From contig NZ_JBDZDN010000001.1 of NCBI RefSeq assembly GCF_040049215.1, positions 806,001 to 870,000 on the forward strand: a stretch of 64,000 nucleotides of DNA, in the 5' to 3' direction. The first letter of the stretch is position 1. Each line of letters opens with the position of its first letter. The stretch is from Mesorhizobium_K sp040049215. GTDB lineage: Bacteria > Pseudomonadota > Alphaproteobacteria > Rhizobiales > Rhizobiaceae. Made by a program: the position numbers and the translations under genes. Below the pieces are notes generated by a model. The model did not search any database and was not told the origin of the DNA. It saw only the letters and a program-made list of their open reading frames with translations. Shown here piece after piece: positions 35,640 to 45,315 of the stretch.

Positions 35640-36520
35640 CGCGCGGCCTCGTCGGCAGCGGCACGGCGGCGCGCGCTGAACAGCGGGAAGATCAGCGCCA
35701 CCGACACCAGGAAGAGCAGCACCGAGGCCGCCGAGGCGATGCCCGGAAGGCTGGTGCGGATCAGCGCGTTGAAGATGTAGAACTCGACCACCGTCGTCGC
35801 CGTTCCCGGCCCGCCGCGTCCCCCGCCGATGACATAGACATAGGCGAAGACGGCCGACAGCATGGTGATGGCACTGACCACCACGTAGAACTCGATGACG
35901 CCGCGCATCTGCGGCAGGATGATGTAGCGCGCCCGCTGCCACCAGTTGGCGCCCTCGAGCTTGGCCGCCTCGATCAGCGATTCGTCGAGGCTGAGCAGCC
36001 GGGCGAGAAAGAGGATGATGCCGAGCGCGGATTCGCGCCAGATGATCAGGATCATCACCGTCCACAGCGCCACGTCGGACGAGCCGATCCAGTCGAGCGC
36101 CATGAAATCCAGGCTCAGCCACCTCAGCACTTCGTTCACAGGCCCGCTGAACTGGAACATGCGCTTCATCACCACCGCGATGATCGGGATCGCCAGCACG
36201 AAGGGCACGAAGACGATGATGCGGTAGAGCTTCCAGCCGGCGACGCGCTCGTAGAGAAGGATCGACACCAGCAACGAGATCGCCACCATGACCGGGATGG
36301 CGAGCAGAAGCTGCAGATTGTGCAGCACCGATTCCCAAAAGAGGTCCTGGCCCAGCACGAGCTGGTAGTTGCGCAGGCCGATCCACGGCCCATCGATGCC
36401 GCGCACCATCTTGAAGCTGAATTCGAAGATGCGCACCAGCGGGTAGCCGAAGACGAAGGCCATCAGCGCGACGAGCGGCGCGACATAGAGGTACGGCGTG
36501 AGCCGGGATGCTCTGGTCAT
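35636..36520 (-). CDS. Carbohydrate ABC transporter permease (MalF/UgpA type)
   Basis: This 294-residue permease has six hydrophobic segments and the coupling loop SLIEAAKLEGANWWQRARYI. It forms the membrane channel with the product of 34818-35639. It is separated from the upstream binding-protein gene by 125 bases that contain a 13-bp-stem hairpin. No ATPase gene is in this operon, so the complex must borrow one from elsewhere, as MsmX-type ATPases serve several importers. Confidence 0.93.
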   Translation of the reverse strand: MTRASRLTPYLYVAPLVALMAFVFGYPLVRIFEFSFKMVRGIDGPWIGLRNYQLVLGQDLFWESVLHNLQLLLAIPVMVAISLLVSILLYERVAGWKLYRIIVFVPFVLAIPIIAVVMKRMFQFSGPVNEVLRWLSLDFMALDWIGSSDVALWTVMILIIWRESALGIILFLARLLSLDESLIEAAKLEGANWWQRARYIILPQMRGVIEFYVVVSAITMLSAVFAYVYVIGGGRGGPGTATTVVEFYIFNALIRTSLPGIASAASVLLFLVSVALIFPLFSARRRAAADEAAR

Positions 36521-36588
36521 GATGCGAATCCGGCGAAACGCGCCATGGGTGGGGGTATTAAGATTTGCAACGACATCTCCGGCATGAC

Positions 36589-36617
36589 GGGAGGGGGCGT
36601 CTCGGACGCCCCCTCCC
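36589..36617 (-). promoter_or_regulatory. Strong hairpin between binding-protein and permease genes
   Basis: A perfect 13-bp GC-rich stem (36589-36601 with 36605-36617) closes a three-base loop. No T-run follows in the direction of transcription, so it is better read as an RNA-stabilising or attenuating hairpin than as a full terminator. Placed after the binding-protein gene, it would let that protein be made in excess over the permeases. Confidence 0.7.
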
Positions 36618-36645
36618 CCTGTATCTCTTCAACAATGCTAACCGA

Positions 36646-37989
36646 TCACGTAGCCGAAAGGTCGACGACCCACTTCTGGTAGTTCTCGACCAGGTCGGGG
36701 TTGAACTCCCGCCATTCCTTGGCGGTGTTGGCCGCGAGTTCGCCGGCCTGCTCGCCGGTCATGGAACCCTGCACGATCTGCTGGCCCGTCGGGATGGCGG
36801 CGCGTTCGTAGAACTGGCCGGGCATCACGTTGGTGACGTTGGAGATGTTGGCCTTCAGCCCCCAGTTCTCCCACATCGAGCGCACCGTCGCGTCGGTGAT
36901 CACGCTGGTATCGAAGGTGGTGTTGGAGGGTATCCAGCCGGTCGCGTCCCAGAACGCCTTCAGCCGCTCCGGCGAGTTCAGGAATTCGAGGAACGCCGCG
37001 GCGGCCTTCGGGTCCTCGGCGTTGCTCGATATGCCGAGGCCCTGCACGTCGAGCAGCGGCTGGCCGGCGAGCTTGCCCTTGCCGAACACCGGCATGACCA
37101 TGACGCCGATCTCGCCATTCGCCGTCTTCAGGTCGGCGGGAAGGCGCGTGCCGATCGACTGGCCCATGGCGAGCTTGCCGGCCGGCACGAGATCGATGCC
37201 CGGATAGAGTTCGAGCGACGACATGTCCTTGTTGAGGTAGCCCTTGGTCTTCAGCTCCTCGAGCTTCACCCAATGCTCGTGATATTTCGGATCGCGGAAA
37301 TCCTTGTCGCCGATGAACAGCTCCACCGCCTCGCCGAGCGAGTCGAGGTTCTGCGGCAGCGAATGGCTGATGTACCACTCGCTCCAGTAGCCGTCCTGGA
37401 TACCGCCGCCGAGCGGCTCGATGCCGGCCGTCTTCAGCGCCTCGCAGGTGGTGAGCAGTTCGTCCCAGGTCTTGGGCGGCGCGTTCGGGTCGAGCTTGGC
37501 CTGCTCGAACAGCTTCTTGTTGTATATCCACAGCATCGGCAGCGGATACCAGCCGACGCGCCATGTATCGCCACCGAAATTGCTGAGCTTGGTCGGCGTG
37601 GACGCGGTCAGGATCTCCGGCTTGATCAGTTCTTTGAGGCCCTTGAGATAGCCGAACCACACGCTCTCCATGTGGTAGATGCCGTTCCAGAGATACTGGA
37701 TGTCAGGCGCGTTGCCGGCGGCGGCGGCCGTCTGGAACTGCGAGATGACGACGGCCGTATCCTGAAGCATCGGCTTCACGGTCGCATCCTTGTAGGCGGC
37801 GACCGAACTGTCGACGAATTTCTGCAGGCCGGGCAACTCCTGCTCGCCCCACCACCACATGTCGAGCGTCAACCCTTGAGCGCGCGCCGAGCCGGGCAGC
37901 ATGCCGCCAAGTGCTGAGCCCGCGCCGAGCGCCAGCCCCATTTTCATCAATTCGCGGCGGGATAGATCCCAGTCTTTTTTATCCGTCAT
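36646..37989 (-). CDS. Sugar ABC transporter substrate-binding protein with Tat signal
   Basis: This 447-residue periplasmic protein captures a sugar for the MalFG-type permeases downstream. The N-terminus has a twin-arginine signal (SRRELMKMG, then a hydrophobic stretch and GSARAQG), so it is exported folded. The body has the family-1 extracellular solute-binding pattern (IQYLWNGIYHMESVW; GWIPSNTTFD). The ATG at 37989 has AGGGGAA upstream; the longer frame to 38166 overlaps the intergenic and SDR sequence. It is the second gene of the operon. Confidence 0.92.
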   Translation of the reverse strand: MTDKKDWDLSRRELMKMGLALGAGSALGGMLPGSARAQGLTLDMWWWGEQELPGLQKFVDSSVAAYKDATVKPMLQDTAVVISQFQTAAAAGNAPDIQYLWNGIYHMESVWFGYLKGLKELIKPEILTASTPTKLSNFGGDTWRVGWYPLPMLWIYNKKLFEQAKLDPNAPPKTWDELLTTCEALKTAGIEPLGGGIQDGYWSEWYISHSLPQNLDSLGEAVELFIGDKDFRDPKYHEHWVKLEELKTKGYLNKDMSSLELYPGIDLVPAGKLAMGQSIGTRLPADLKTANGEIGVMVMPVFGKGKLAGQPLLDVQGLGISSNAEDPKAAAAFLEFLNSPERLKAFWDATGWIPSNTTFDTSVITDATVRSMWENWGLKANISNVTNVMPGQFYERAAIPTGQQIVQGSMTGEQAGELAANTAKEWREFNPDLVENYQKWVVDLSAT

Positions 37990-38015
37990 TTTTCCATTCC
38001 CCTGTTGCGTCGCTG

Positions 38016-38798
<783 letters not shown>

Positions 38799-38851
38799 AC
38801 TCCTAGCATACCTGGAATCGACCTTTTGCCGATCCGCCCATCAGGCCGTCT

Positions 38852-38885
38852 TCCGGAATGTTGGACCTTGCTCTGATATGCCGGA
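38852..38885. promoter_or_regulatory. Tandem IclR-type motif between SDR and SMP-30 genes
   Basis: TCCGGAATGTTGGA (38852-38865) and TCTGATATGCCGGA (38872-38885) start exactly 20 bp apart, two helical turns. They match the TCCGnAATGCCGGA motif found at three other promoter regions of this block. They lie between divergent genes starting at 38798 and 38980. Confidence 0.55.
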
Positions 38886-38979
38886 AGATATTAGACTTTG
38901 CCCGAAAGTCGCGTCAAGGGCGCAAGGCCCTTCGGGCGCCTTTCATTTGCGCGCCCGGACAGCTCGAAGGATATTATGC

Positions 38980-39834
38980 ATGGCGGACGAATCCCAAACG
39001 CTCAAGCTCGCCAATGTCGGCTATGCCTTCGACCATCCGGAGGCCGTCGCCTGGGGCCCGGACGGACGCGCCTATGCCGGCGGGGAAGCCGGCCAGCTCT
39101 ATCGCTTCAGCCTCGACGGAAAGGGCATCGAAGAGGTCGCGCGGGTCGAGGGCGGCTTCCTGCTCGGACTGGCGCATGACGCCGACGCCAACACCTATGC
39201 CTGCGACGATCGCTCGGCCTGCGTCCACCGCATTACGCCGGACGGCAAGATCAGCACCTATGCCAATGGCAACGCCTCGCAGAAGATGCGCGTGCCGAAC
39301 TATCCGGTGTTCGACGACCGCGGCAATCTCTACGTCTCGGATTCCGGCGCCTGGGGTGCGCGCGACGGCTTCATCTGGAAGGTCGCGCCGGGCGGCGTCG
39401 CCGAAATCTGGGACCGGCAGGCGAGCGGCTTCACCAACGGCCTGTGCCTGTCCGCCGACGGACGCTGGCTCTATGTCGCCGAATCCTGCCCTCCCCTCAT
39501 CTCGCGCGTCGAGATCAAGGCCGACGGCAGCGCCGGCAAACGCGAGGTGCTGATCGAGCTGCCGCGGCAAGTGCCTGACGGCCTCGCCTTCGACACGGCC
39601 GGCGATCTCTACATCAGCCTCTACAACCCCAACATCGTCTACCGCCTGACCGTCGCCGGCGAGCTGATCACGCTCTACGACGACTGGGAACAGTTGATGC
39701 TGGTCGCGCCGACCAACATCGCCTTCGGCGGCCCCGATCTGAAGACCCTGATCATCGCCTCGATCTGCGGCTGGTCCGTCCACACCGCGCCGATGCCGGT
39801 CGCCGGTCTGCCGGTGCGCTACCCGAAGATTTAG
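38980..39834 (+). CDS. SMP-30/gluconolactonase-like protein
   Basis: This 284-residue six-bladed beta-propeller protein probably hydrolyses a sugar lactone to the aldonic acid. Typical SMP-30 segments are DHPEAVAWGPDG, NLYVSDSGAWG, FTNGLCLSADG (metal-binding Asn) and VPDGLAFDTAG (metal-binding Asp). The ATG at 38980 has GAAGG ten bases upstream; the longer frame reaches into the SDR gene and the operator and is not used. It would follow a dehydrogenase and precede a dehydratase in a typical oxidative sugar pathway. Confidence 0.88.
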   Translation: MADESQTLKLANVGYAFDHPEAVAWGPDGRAYAGGEAGQLYRFSLDGKGIEEVARVEGGFLLGLAHDADANTYACDDRSACVHRITPDGKISTYANGNASQKMRVPNYPVFDDRGNLYVSDSGAWGARDGFIWKVAPGGVAEIWDRQASGFTNGLCLSADGRWLYVAESCPPLISRVEIKADGSAGKREVLIELPRQVPDGLAFDTAGDLYISLYNPNIVYRLTVAGELITLYDDWEQLMLVAPTNIAFGGPDLKTLIIASICGWSVHTAPMPVAGLPVRYPKI

Positions 39835-39842
39835 CGCCCCTT

Positions 39843-40020
39843 CCTTCTCCCCTTGAGGGAGAAGGTGGCCGAGCCGAGCGAAGCGAGAGCGAGGTCGGAT
39901 GAGGGGTGCTGGAAGAACTCGGCGTTGACAGTGCCAGCCATGTTGCTTGGCGTCTTGCGCCCCGCGCAGCACCTCTCATCCGTCGCCTTCGGCGACACCT
40001 TCTCCCTCAAGGGGAGAAGG
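39843..40020. repeat. RIME-like palindromic intergenic element
   Basis: The left arm (39843-39911) and right arm (39967-40020) are imperfect inverted repeats; each ends with the CTTCTCCC and GGGAGAAG type sequence, here CCTTCTCCCCTTGAGGGAG. This matches the look of the RIME elements of rhizobial intergenic regions, known for their CTTCTCCC palindromes. It lies between converging gene ends and could act as a two-way terminator. Confidence 0.75.
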
Positions 40021-40033
40021 GAGGGGCGCCCCA

Positions 40034-41209
40034 CTAAAGCTTCGGCGTCCGATAGAGCACCTTGCCCTTCACGGAGATCTCGGCGTCGACGAGATATTTC
40101 CTGATCCCCTCGGCGCTCATCGTGACTCCGAGCCCCGGCTCCGCAGGCACGTTGACCTCGCCATTTGCATCCGGCGTCAGATGCGTCTGCGACATATCCC
40201 AGGCGACCGATTTCGGCGCGAATGGATACTCGCAGATGACATGCTTCTCCAGACCCGCAAAGGGTTGCAGCGAGGCGCAGAGCGCCAGATGCGATGTGAA
40301 GGTGTGGTTCACATAGGTCACGCCCCGCGCAACGGCATAATCGGCGACCTCCTTGGCCGGACCGATGCCGCCGATGCGGCCGCAGTCGATCTGGATGTAG
40401 GACACCTTGCCGTAATCGATCAGCTGGCGCGCCATGTGCACATTGTGCGAGGCCTCGCCGCCGGCGAGTTTTATCTTGCCGCTGCGCGCATCGAGCTTGC
40501 CGTAGGCGTCGTAGGCGCCGCCGTGGAACGGCTCCTCCAGCCAGGTCGCTCCCACTTCCTCCAGCATCGAAATGCGCGCCGCCGCCGCATCGACATCCTC
40601 GCGGAAGATCTGGCCTGCATCGATGAGCAGCGTGCCTTCCGGTCCCAGCCCTTCGCGCGCGGCCTGCAGATGGTCGCGATCATCCGCGAGGCCACCGCGC
40701 CCGAACGGACCCCAGCCGCATTTCACCGCCCGGTAACCCTTGTCGCGCGCCGACCGGCAGCCGGCCAGCGTCCCGGCCGGCGTGTCGCCGAAAAGCTGCG
40801 AGGCGTAGGGCAGCTTCGGATAAGCCTTCTTGTAGCCAAGCAATTCGTAGACCGGCGCATCGCGCTTCCTGCCCAGAATGTCCCACAGCGCCATCTCGAT
40901 GCCCGACCAGGTGTGCGCTGCCTGCAGCAGGTCCATGCATTCCAGTTCGACGGCGGCGGCGAGCCCATAAATGTCGGCCGGCGAGTCGACCTTGCGGCCA
41001 AGCACCACGGCTTCCACCGGCTTGCAGGCGCCGTGCGACATCGGCGCGACGTAAGCCGCGATCGAGGTCAGCGGCGACGCCTCGCACTCGCCCCAGCCGA
41101 TCACGCCGTCGGCCGCCACGCGCACGACAAGCGCGTCCTGGCTGCCGTCGCCGATGTCCTCGACGACCGGCATGGAGAGGTAGAAAAAATCGATGGCTTC
41201 GATAGGCAT
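40034..41209 (-). CDS. Enolase-superfamily protein (mandelate racemase/MLE type), unusual K-x-G motif
   Basis: This 391-residue protein likely removes a proton next to a carboxylate, as in sugar-acid dehydratases. Metal ligands appear as D in LLIDAGQIF, E in WLEEPFH and E in LAGGEASH; the His-Asp pair as D in IQIDCGRIGG and H in YVNHTFTSH. The second-strand base motif, usually Lys-x-Lys, reads VKCGW, so the second basic residue is missing. The ATG at 41209 is chosen by alignment to the family start; the frame upstream shadows the neighbour. It ends the operon that starts at 47864. Confidence 0.88.
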   Translation of the reverse strand: MPIEAIDFFYLSMPVVEDIGDGSQDALVVRVAADGVIGWGECEASPLTSIAAYVAPMSHGACKPVEAVVLGRKVDSPADIYGLAAAVELECMDLLQAAHTWSGIEMALWDILGRKRDAPVYELLGYKKAYPKLPYASQLFGDTPAGTLAGCRSARDKGYRAVKCGWGPFGRGGLADDRDHLQAAREGLGPEGTLLIDAGQIFREDVDAAAARISMLEEVGATWLEEPFHGGAYDAYGKLDARSGKIKLAGGEASHNVHMARQLIDYGKVSYIQIDCGRIGGIGPAKEVADYAVARGVTYVNHTFTSHLALCASLQPFAGLEKHVICEYPFAPKSVAWDMSQTHLTPDANGEVNVPAEPGLGVTMSAEGIRKYLVDAEISVKGKVLYRTPKL

Positions 41210-41223
41210 GCAAAAATCCTTGA

Positions 41224-42393
41224 TCAGACGCGGAATGAATTGAGGGCGTTTTCGTCGATGGTGACGCCAAGCCCGGGCTTGGTCGGCAGAGGGATGCGGC
41301 CGTCGACGATCGGCAGCTCCTCCGAGCAGAGTTCCATCCTGAGCCTCGAATCGGCGAGTTCGCGCGGCAGGAATTCGATGTGGGTGCAGGTCGGCGACAC
41401 GACCGAGAGATGCGCCGAGGCCGCGATGCCGATCGCCGATTTCCAGCAATGCGGCACCACGAGCAGTCCATGGTCGGCGGCATGCTGGGCCACGCGCCGC
41501 GCCTCGGTCAGGCCGCCGACGCGGCCGACGTCGGGCTGCGCCACGTCCAGGCCGCCGGCGCGGAAGAGTTCGAGGAACTCGAAGCGCGTGTTCAGCCACT
41601 CGCCCGCCGCCACGCGCACGGGCGAGGCCTTCACCAGCTTGGCGTAGCCCTCGACGTCGTCGGACGGCAGCGGCGTCTCGATGAAAAAGATGTCCTCGCC
41701 GGCAAACATCTCGATGGCGCGCAGCGCTTCCTTCCAGTCGCGCCAGGCATAGGCGACGTCGACCATCACCGTCATTTCCGGCCCGATCGCCTTGCGGCAT
41801 GCGGCGACGATTTTTGCGATCTCGCGGTCGTCCTCGATCTGCAGCGAATTGTGGGAGTAAGGCCCCTTGGTGCAGACCTCGAGTTTCACCGCGCGGAAGC
41901 CGAGTTCCTTCGCCTTCACCGCCCGCTCGACCAGGATGCGTGTGTAGGTCTCGAGGTCGTCGCCTTCGGGCAACAGCGAGGCATAGGGCGTGATGACCGG
42001 GTTGACCGCGCCGCCGAGAAGCTGCCAGCACGGCTTGCCCTCGATCTTGCCGCGCAAATCCCACAGCGCCATGTCGAGCGCGCCGATGGCGCAGATGCCG
42101 AGGCCCCGCCGGCCGGTCATCGCCGACCCCTTGTACATGCGCTCCCAGAGCCCTTCGACATCGCTCGGATCGGCGCCGATCAGCATCTCGGTCAGCCCCA
42201 GGCCCATGATGTGGGTGCCCCGCGCCTCGATCATGGCGCGCGCGACCCACGGGTTGGTGTCGGTCTCGCCGATGCCGACATGGCCGTCGTCGGTGTGGAT
42301 CTTCACGACGAGATTGTCCTGCGCCGACGAATTCGCGTCGGCGCGGTAGTCCGGCACGAGCAGCACGAAACACTCGATCTCGGTAATTTTCAT
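41224..42393 (-). CDS. Enolase-superfamily protein (mandelate racemase/MLE type), K-x-E motif
   Basis: This 389-residue protein is a probable sugar-acid dehydratase or related enzyme. Metal ligands are D in VMVDVAYAW, E in FFIETPLP and E in VAAGEWLN. The His-Asp pair is D in VAQPDVGRVGG and H in VVPHCWKSAIG. The second-strand motif is AVKLEV (Lys-x-Glu). It is close in motif pattern to the proteins at 50090 and 51217 and less so to its neighbour at 40034. Its ATG overlaps the stop of the transporter ATPase gene as ATGA. Confidence 0.9.
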   Translation of the reverse strand: MKITEIECFVLLVPDYRADANSSAQDNLVVKIHTDDGHVGIGETDTNPWVARAMIEARGTHIMGLGLTEMLIGADPSDVEGLWERMYKGSAMTGRRGLGICAIGALDMALWDLRGKIEGKPCWQLLGGAVNPVITPYASLLPEGDDLETYTRILVERAVKAKELGFRAVKLEVCTKGPYSHNSLQIEDDREIAKIVAACRKAIGPEMTVMVDVAYAWRDWKEALRAIEMFAGEDIFFIETPLPSDDVEGYAKLVKASPVRVAAGEWLNTRFEFLELFRAGGLDVAQPDVGRVGGLTEARRVAQHAADHGLLVVPHCWKSAIGIAASAHLSVVSPTCTHIEFLPRELADSRLRMELCSEELPIVDGRIPLPTKPGLGVTIDENALNSFRV

Positions 42394-44423
42394 ATCGTCG
42401 CTCTCCGGTCTCCAGAATTGTCGTTTGTCGTTATCGTCGCGCCCGGCCAGGTGGCCCGGCGCGCCAGTTCGTCCAGCGAGTGGTGGCAGCGTATGCGCAA
42501 GCCTTCGTCGGTTTCGCGCCAAGGCGGCCGCTCGCTCTCGCAGATATCGCCGATCTGCCAGGCGCATCGGCCTGCATAGGCGCAACCGGCCGCGGACGGC
42601 GCTTTCGCCGCGTCGCGGCCCGGGCCGCGATGCGGGCTCGGCTTCAGCGGCGTCGGCACCGCCTCCAGCAGGCTGTGCGTGTAAGGGTGGAACGGGGCGG
42701 CGAAAATCTGGTCGCGGCGGCCGATCTCCATGATGTCGCCGCGAAACAGCACGCAGACCCGGTCGGCCAGCATGCGCACGACGGCGAGGTCGTGCGAGAT
42801 GAACAGCATGGCGATGCCGCGTTCGGCCTTCAGCCGCTGCAGCAGCGCCAGGATGCTTGCCTGCACCGAAACGTCGAGCGCCGACAGGATCTCGTCGCAC
42901 AAAAGCAGCGTCGGTTCGGCGATCAGCCCGCGTGCGATGGCGACGCGCTGGCGTTCGCCGCCCGAAAGCTCGTCCGGAAAGCGGGCTGCATATTTCCCGT
43001 CGAGCCTGACGTCGGCAAGTGCGGCCGTGACGTCTGCCTGCGACGATCTCCCGAAGAAAAATTCCAGCGGCCGCGACAGCGCCTTGGCGATGCGTGCGCG
43101 CGGATTGAGTGAGGCATCCGGATTCTGGAACACGAACTGGATCAGCCGCCGCTCCTGCGGCGTACGGTCCTTCACGAGTCCCGCGAGCGCCTTGCCGGAA
43201 AGCCTGATTTCGCCCTCGGCCGGCGCGATCAGCCCGGCCACGGCGCGCGCCAGCGTCGACTTGCCGCTGCCGGACTCGCCGACCAGCGCCACCGTCTCGC
43301 CCTTGCCGATATCGAGGCTGATCTCACGCAGCGCGAGAAACGCATTCCTGCCGGAGCCATAGACGACGCTGACATTGCCGATCGCCAGAAGCCGTTCGGC
43401 ATGCTCGACCTCGGCCGCCTGCGTCACGGCGCGCGCGTCGGCCGGCACTGAAATCTCCGGCCAGCGCCAGCAGGCGACCTCGCGGTCCGCACCCGCCCGC
43501 TGAAGTTCCTGTTTTTCCTCGAAGCACCTGTCCAGGGCCCAGTCGCAGCGCGGCGCGAAGGGGCAGCCCTTGGGCAGATCGTGCCGCTGCAAGAGACCGC
43601 GCAATGGCCGCGCGGGAAGACCCGATTTGTCCTCGATGTTAGGTATCGAGCCTATCAATCCGCGCGTATAGGGATGTTTCGGATCGGTGAAGAGTTCGGC
43701 GGTCGGGGCGATCTCGACCATCCTGCCCGCATACATGACGCCGATGCGGTCGGCGATCTCGGACAGCAGGCCGAGATCGTGCGTGACGTAGAGCATCGAC
43801 ATCTTCAGCCGCGCCCGGAGGTCGACCAGCAGGGCGACGATCTGCTCCTGTGTCGTCACGTCGAGACCGGTCGTCGGTTCGTCGAGCACCACGAAGGCGG
43901 GCTCGCAGGCCAGCGCCATGGCGATGCAGACGCGCTGCTGCTGGCCGCCCGAAAGCTGGTGCGGAAAGCGCCGCAGGAATTGGATCTCGGCCGGCAGCCC
44001 GACCAGGCGGAATAGTTCGAGTGTGCGCCGTAGGCGTTTGTCGGGATCGCCGCTTCCATGCGCCCGCAGGATCTCGTCGATCTGCGCGCCGACCCTCATG
44101 CCCGGATTGAGCGCCGTGGTCGGATTCTGCGGCACGAAGGCAATGCGCGCGCCGCGTATCTTGTCGAGTTCCGGCCGGTCGAGCGCAAGCAGGTCGCGGC
44201 CGTCGAAGCGTATGGCGCCGGCATCCGTGCGCATAGCCGGGGGACGATAGCCCAGAAGCTGCAATGCTATCGTCGACTTGCCGCAGCCGGATTCGCCGAC
44301 CAGACCGAATACCTCTCCAGGCGCGACCGAAAAATTCACGTCGTCGACGACGCGCAGGAAGCCCGCCCCCTGCCGGTACGATACCGACAGACCCTCGACC
44401 GAGATGGCGGGTGCCGCGCCCAT
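42390..44423 (-). CDS. Fused Dpp/Opp-type ABC transporter ATPases (DppD-DppF fusion)
   Basis: This 677-residue protein carries two ATP-binding domains in one chain for a Dpp/Opp-type importer. Domain 1: Walker A GESGCGKST (43-51), signature LSGGQQQRV, Walker B VVLDEPTTGLD, then the oligopeptide-transporter C-terminal motif with CPFAPRCDWALDRC. Domain 2: GESGSGKST, LSGGERQRVAIARGL and LLLCDEILSALDVS, where Ile replaces the usual Pro. A second cysteine-rich tail GCAYAGRCAWQIGD closes it. With enolase-superfamily genes downstream, the cargo is more likely a sugar acid or oligosaccharide than a peptide. Confidence 0.94.
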   Translation of the reverse strand: MGAAPAISVEGLSVSYRQGAGFLRVVDDVNFSVAPGEVFGLVGESGCGKSTIALQLLGYRPPAMRTDAGAIRFDGRDLLALDRPELDKIRGARIAFVPQNPTTALNPGMRVGAQIDEILRAHGSGDPDKRLRRTLELFRLVGLPAEIQFLRRFPHQLSGGQQQRVCIAMALACEPAFVVLDEPTTGLDVTTQEQIVALLVDLRARLKMSMLYVTHDLGLLSEIADRIGVMYAGRMVEIAPTAELFTDPKHPYTRGLIGSIPNIEDKSGLPARPLRGLLQRHDLPKGCPFAPRCDWALDRCFEEKQELQRAGADREVACWRWPEISVPADARAVTQAAEVEHAERLLAIGNVSVVYGSGRNAFLALREISLDIGKGETVALVGESGSGKSTLARAVAGLIAPAEGEIRLSGKALAGLVKDRTPQERRLIQFVFQNPDASLNPRARIAKALSRPLEFFFGRSSQADVTAALADVRLDGKYAARFPDELSGGERQRVAIARGLIAEPTLLLCDEILSALDVSVQASILALLQRLKAERGIAMLFISHDLAVVRMLADRVCVLFRGDIMEIGRRDQIFAAPFHPYTHSLLEAVPTPLKPSPHRGPGRDAAKAPSAAGCAYAGRCAWQIGDICESERPPWRETDEGLRIRCHHSLDELARRATWPGATITTNDNSGDRRATI

Positions 44424-45314
44424 TCACTGCACCCCGAGCTTGACCGTGCGGCCGAGGATGCGCGCCAGCCCTTCGGTGAAGAGGTTCAGCCCGACGACCA
44501 GCGACGCAAGCGCCAGTCCCGGTCCGAGCACCGTGATCGGCGTGATCATGATCAGTGCGCGGTTCTCGCTGATCATCAGTCCCCATTCGGGCGTGGGCGG
44601 CCTGAGCCCGAAGCCGAGGAAGCCAAGCGAGCCGATCAGCACGGGCGCGTAGCCCGCCCGCAAGGCGAATTCGACCAGGAGCACGCTCGTTGCGTTCGGC
44701 AGCAGTTCGCGCCGCATCACCGACCATGCGTTCTCGCCGCGCAGGCGCGCGACGGTCACGTAGTCGCGCGTCGCGATGTCGACCGCCACCGAGCGTGCCA
44801 TGCGCGCGATGCGCGGCGCATAGACCAGCGCCACGACGAGCACGATCAGGACCGGGTTGCCGGAGAGCTCGGGGCCCGCCGCCGCGATCGCGATCAGCGC
44901 CAGCACGAGGAAGGGGATGCTGATCAGGGCTTCGAGCAGACGCTGCAGGATCTCGTCGACCCAGCCGCCGACATAGCCCGACAGCAAGCCAAGCACGGCG
45001 CCGACGACAAGTCCGAGCAGCGTTCCGGACAGCGACAGCAGGATGACGATATGGCTGCCGTGGACGACGCGCGAAAAGATATCGCGTCCGAGCTGATCGA
45101 CGCCAAACGGATGCGCCCAGTCCATGCCGGACAGCGGGTGTCCGGTGCCCATCTGCGAGAAACCGTAGGGCGCCCAGAACGGGCCCGTCGCTGCGACGAG
45201 CAAATGAAGCACGAGCACGATCAGGCCGATGCGAAAGCTCAGCGGCGTCTGCCGCCAGAGCGGCAGCAGGCCGGTCCATCTGGCCGGTGGCGCTGAAAGC
45301 GTCTCGGTGCTCAT
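44424..45314 (-). CDS. Dpp/Opp-type ABC transporter permease (DppC-like)
   Basis: This 296-residue inner-membrane permease has six hydrophobic segments, the N-terminal OppC-type segment ending with GTDQ-like sequence (HPFGVDQLGRDIFSRVVHG), and the coupling loop in VTVARLRGENAWSVMRRELLPN. It pairs with the product of 45316-46266, one base upstream, and directly abuts the fused ATPase gene. Confidence 0.94.
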   Translation of the reverse strand: MSTETLSAPPARWTGLLPLWRQTPLSFRIGLIVLVLHLLVAATGPFWAPYGFSQMGTGHPLSGMDWAHPFGVDQLGRDIFSRVVHGSHIVILLSLSGTLLGLVVGAVLGLLSGYVGGWVDEILQRLLEALISIPFLVLALIAIAAAGPELSGNPVLIVLVVALVYAPRIARMARSVAVDIATRDYVTVARLRGENAWSVMRRELLPNATSVLLVEFALRAGYAPVLIGSLGFLGFGLRPPTPEWGLMISENRALIMITPITVLGPGLALASLVVGLNLFTEGLARILGRTVKLGVQ

Positions 45315-45315
45315 A

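Noticed and set aside
44260..44268. TGCAATGCT, one base from the EPS palindrome core
   Set aside because: It lies inside the coding sequence of the fused transporter ATPase, has no palindromic flanks, and single near-matches are expected by chance.
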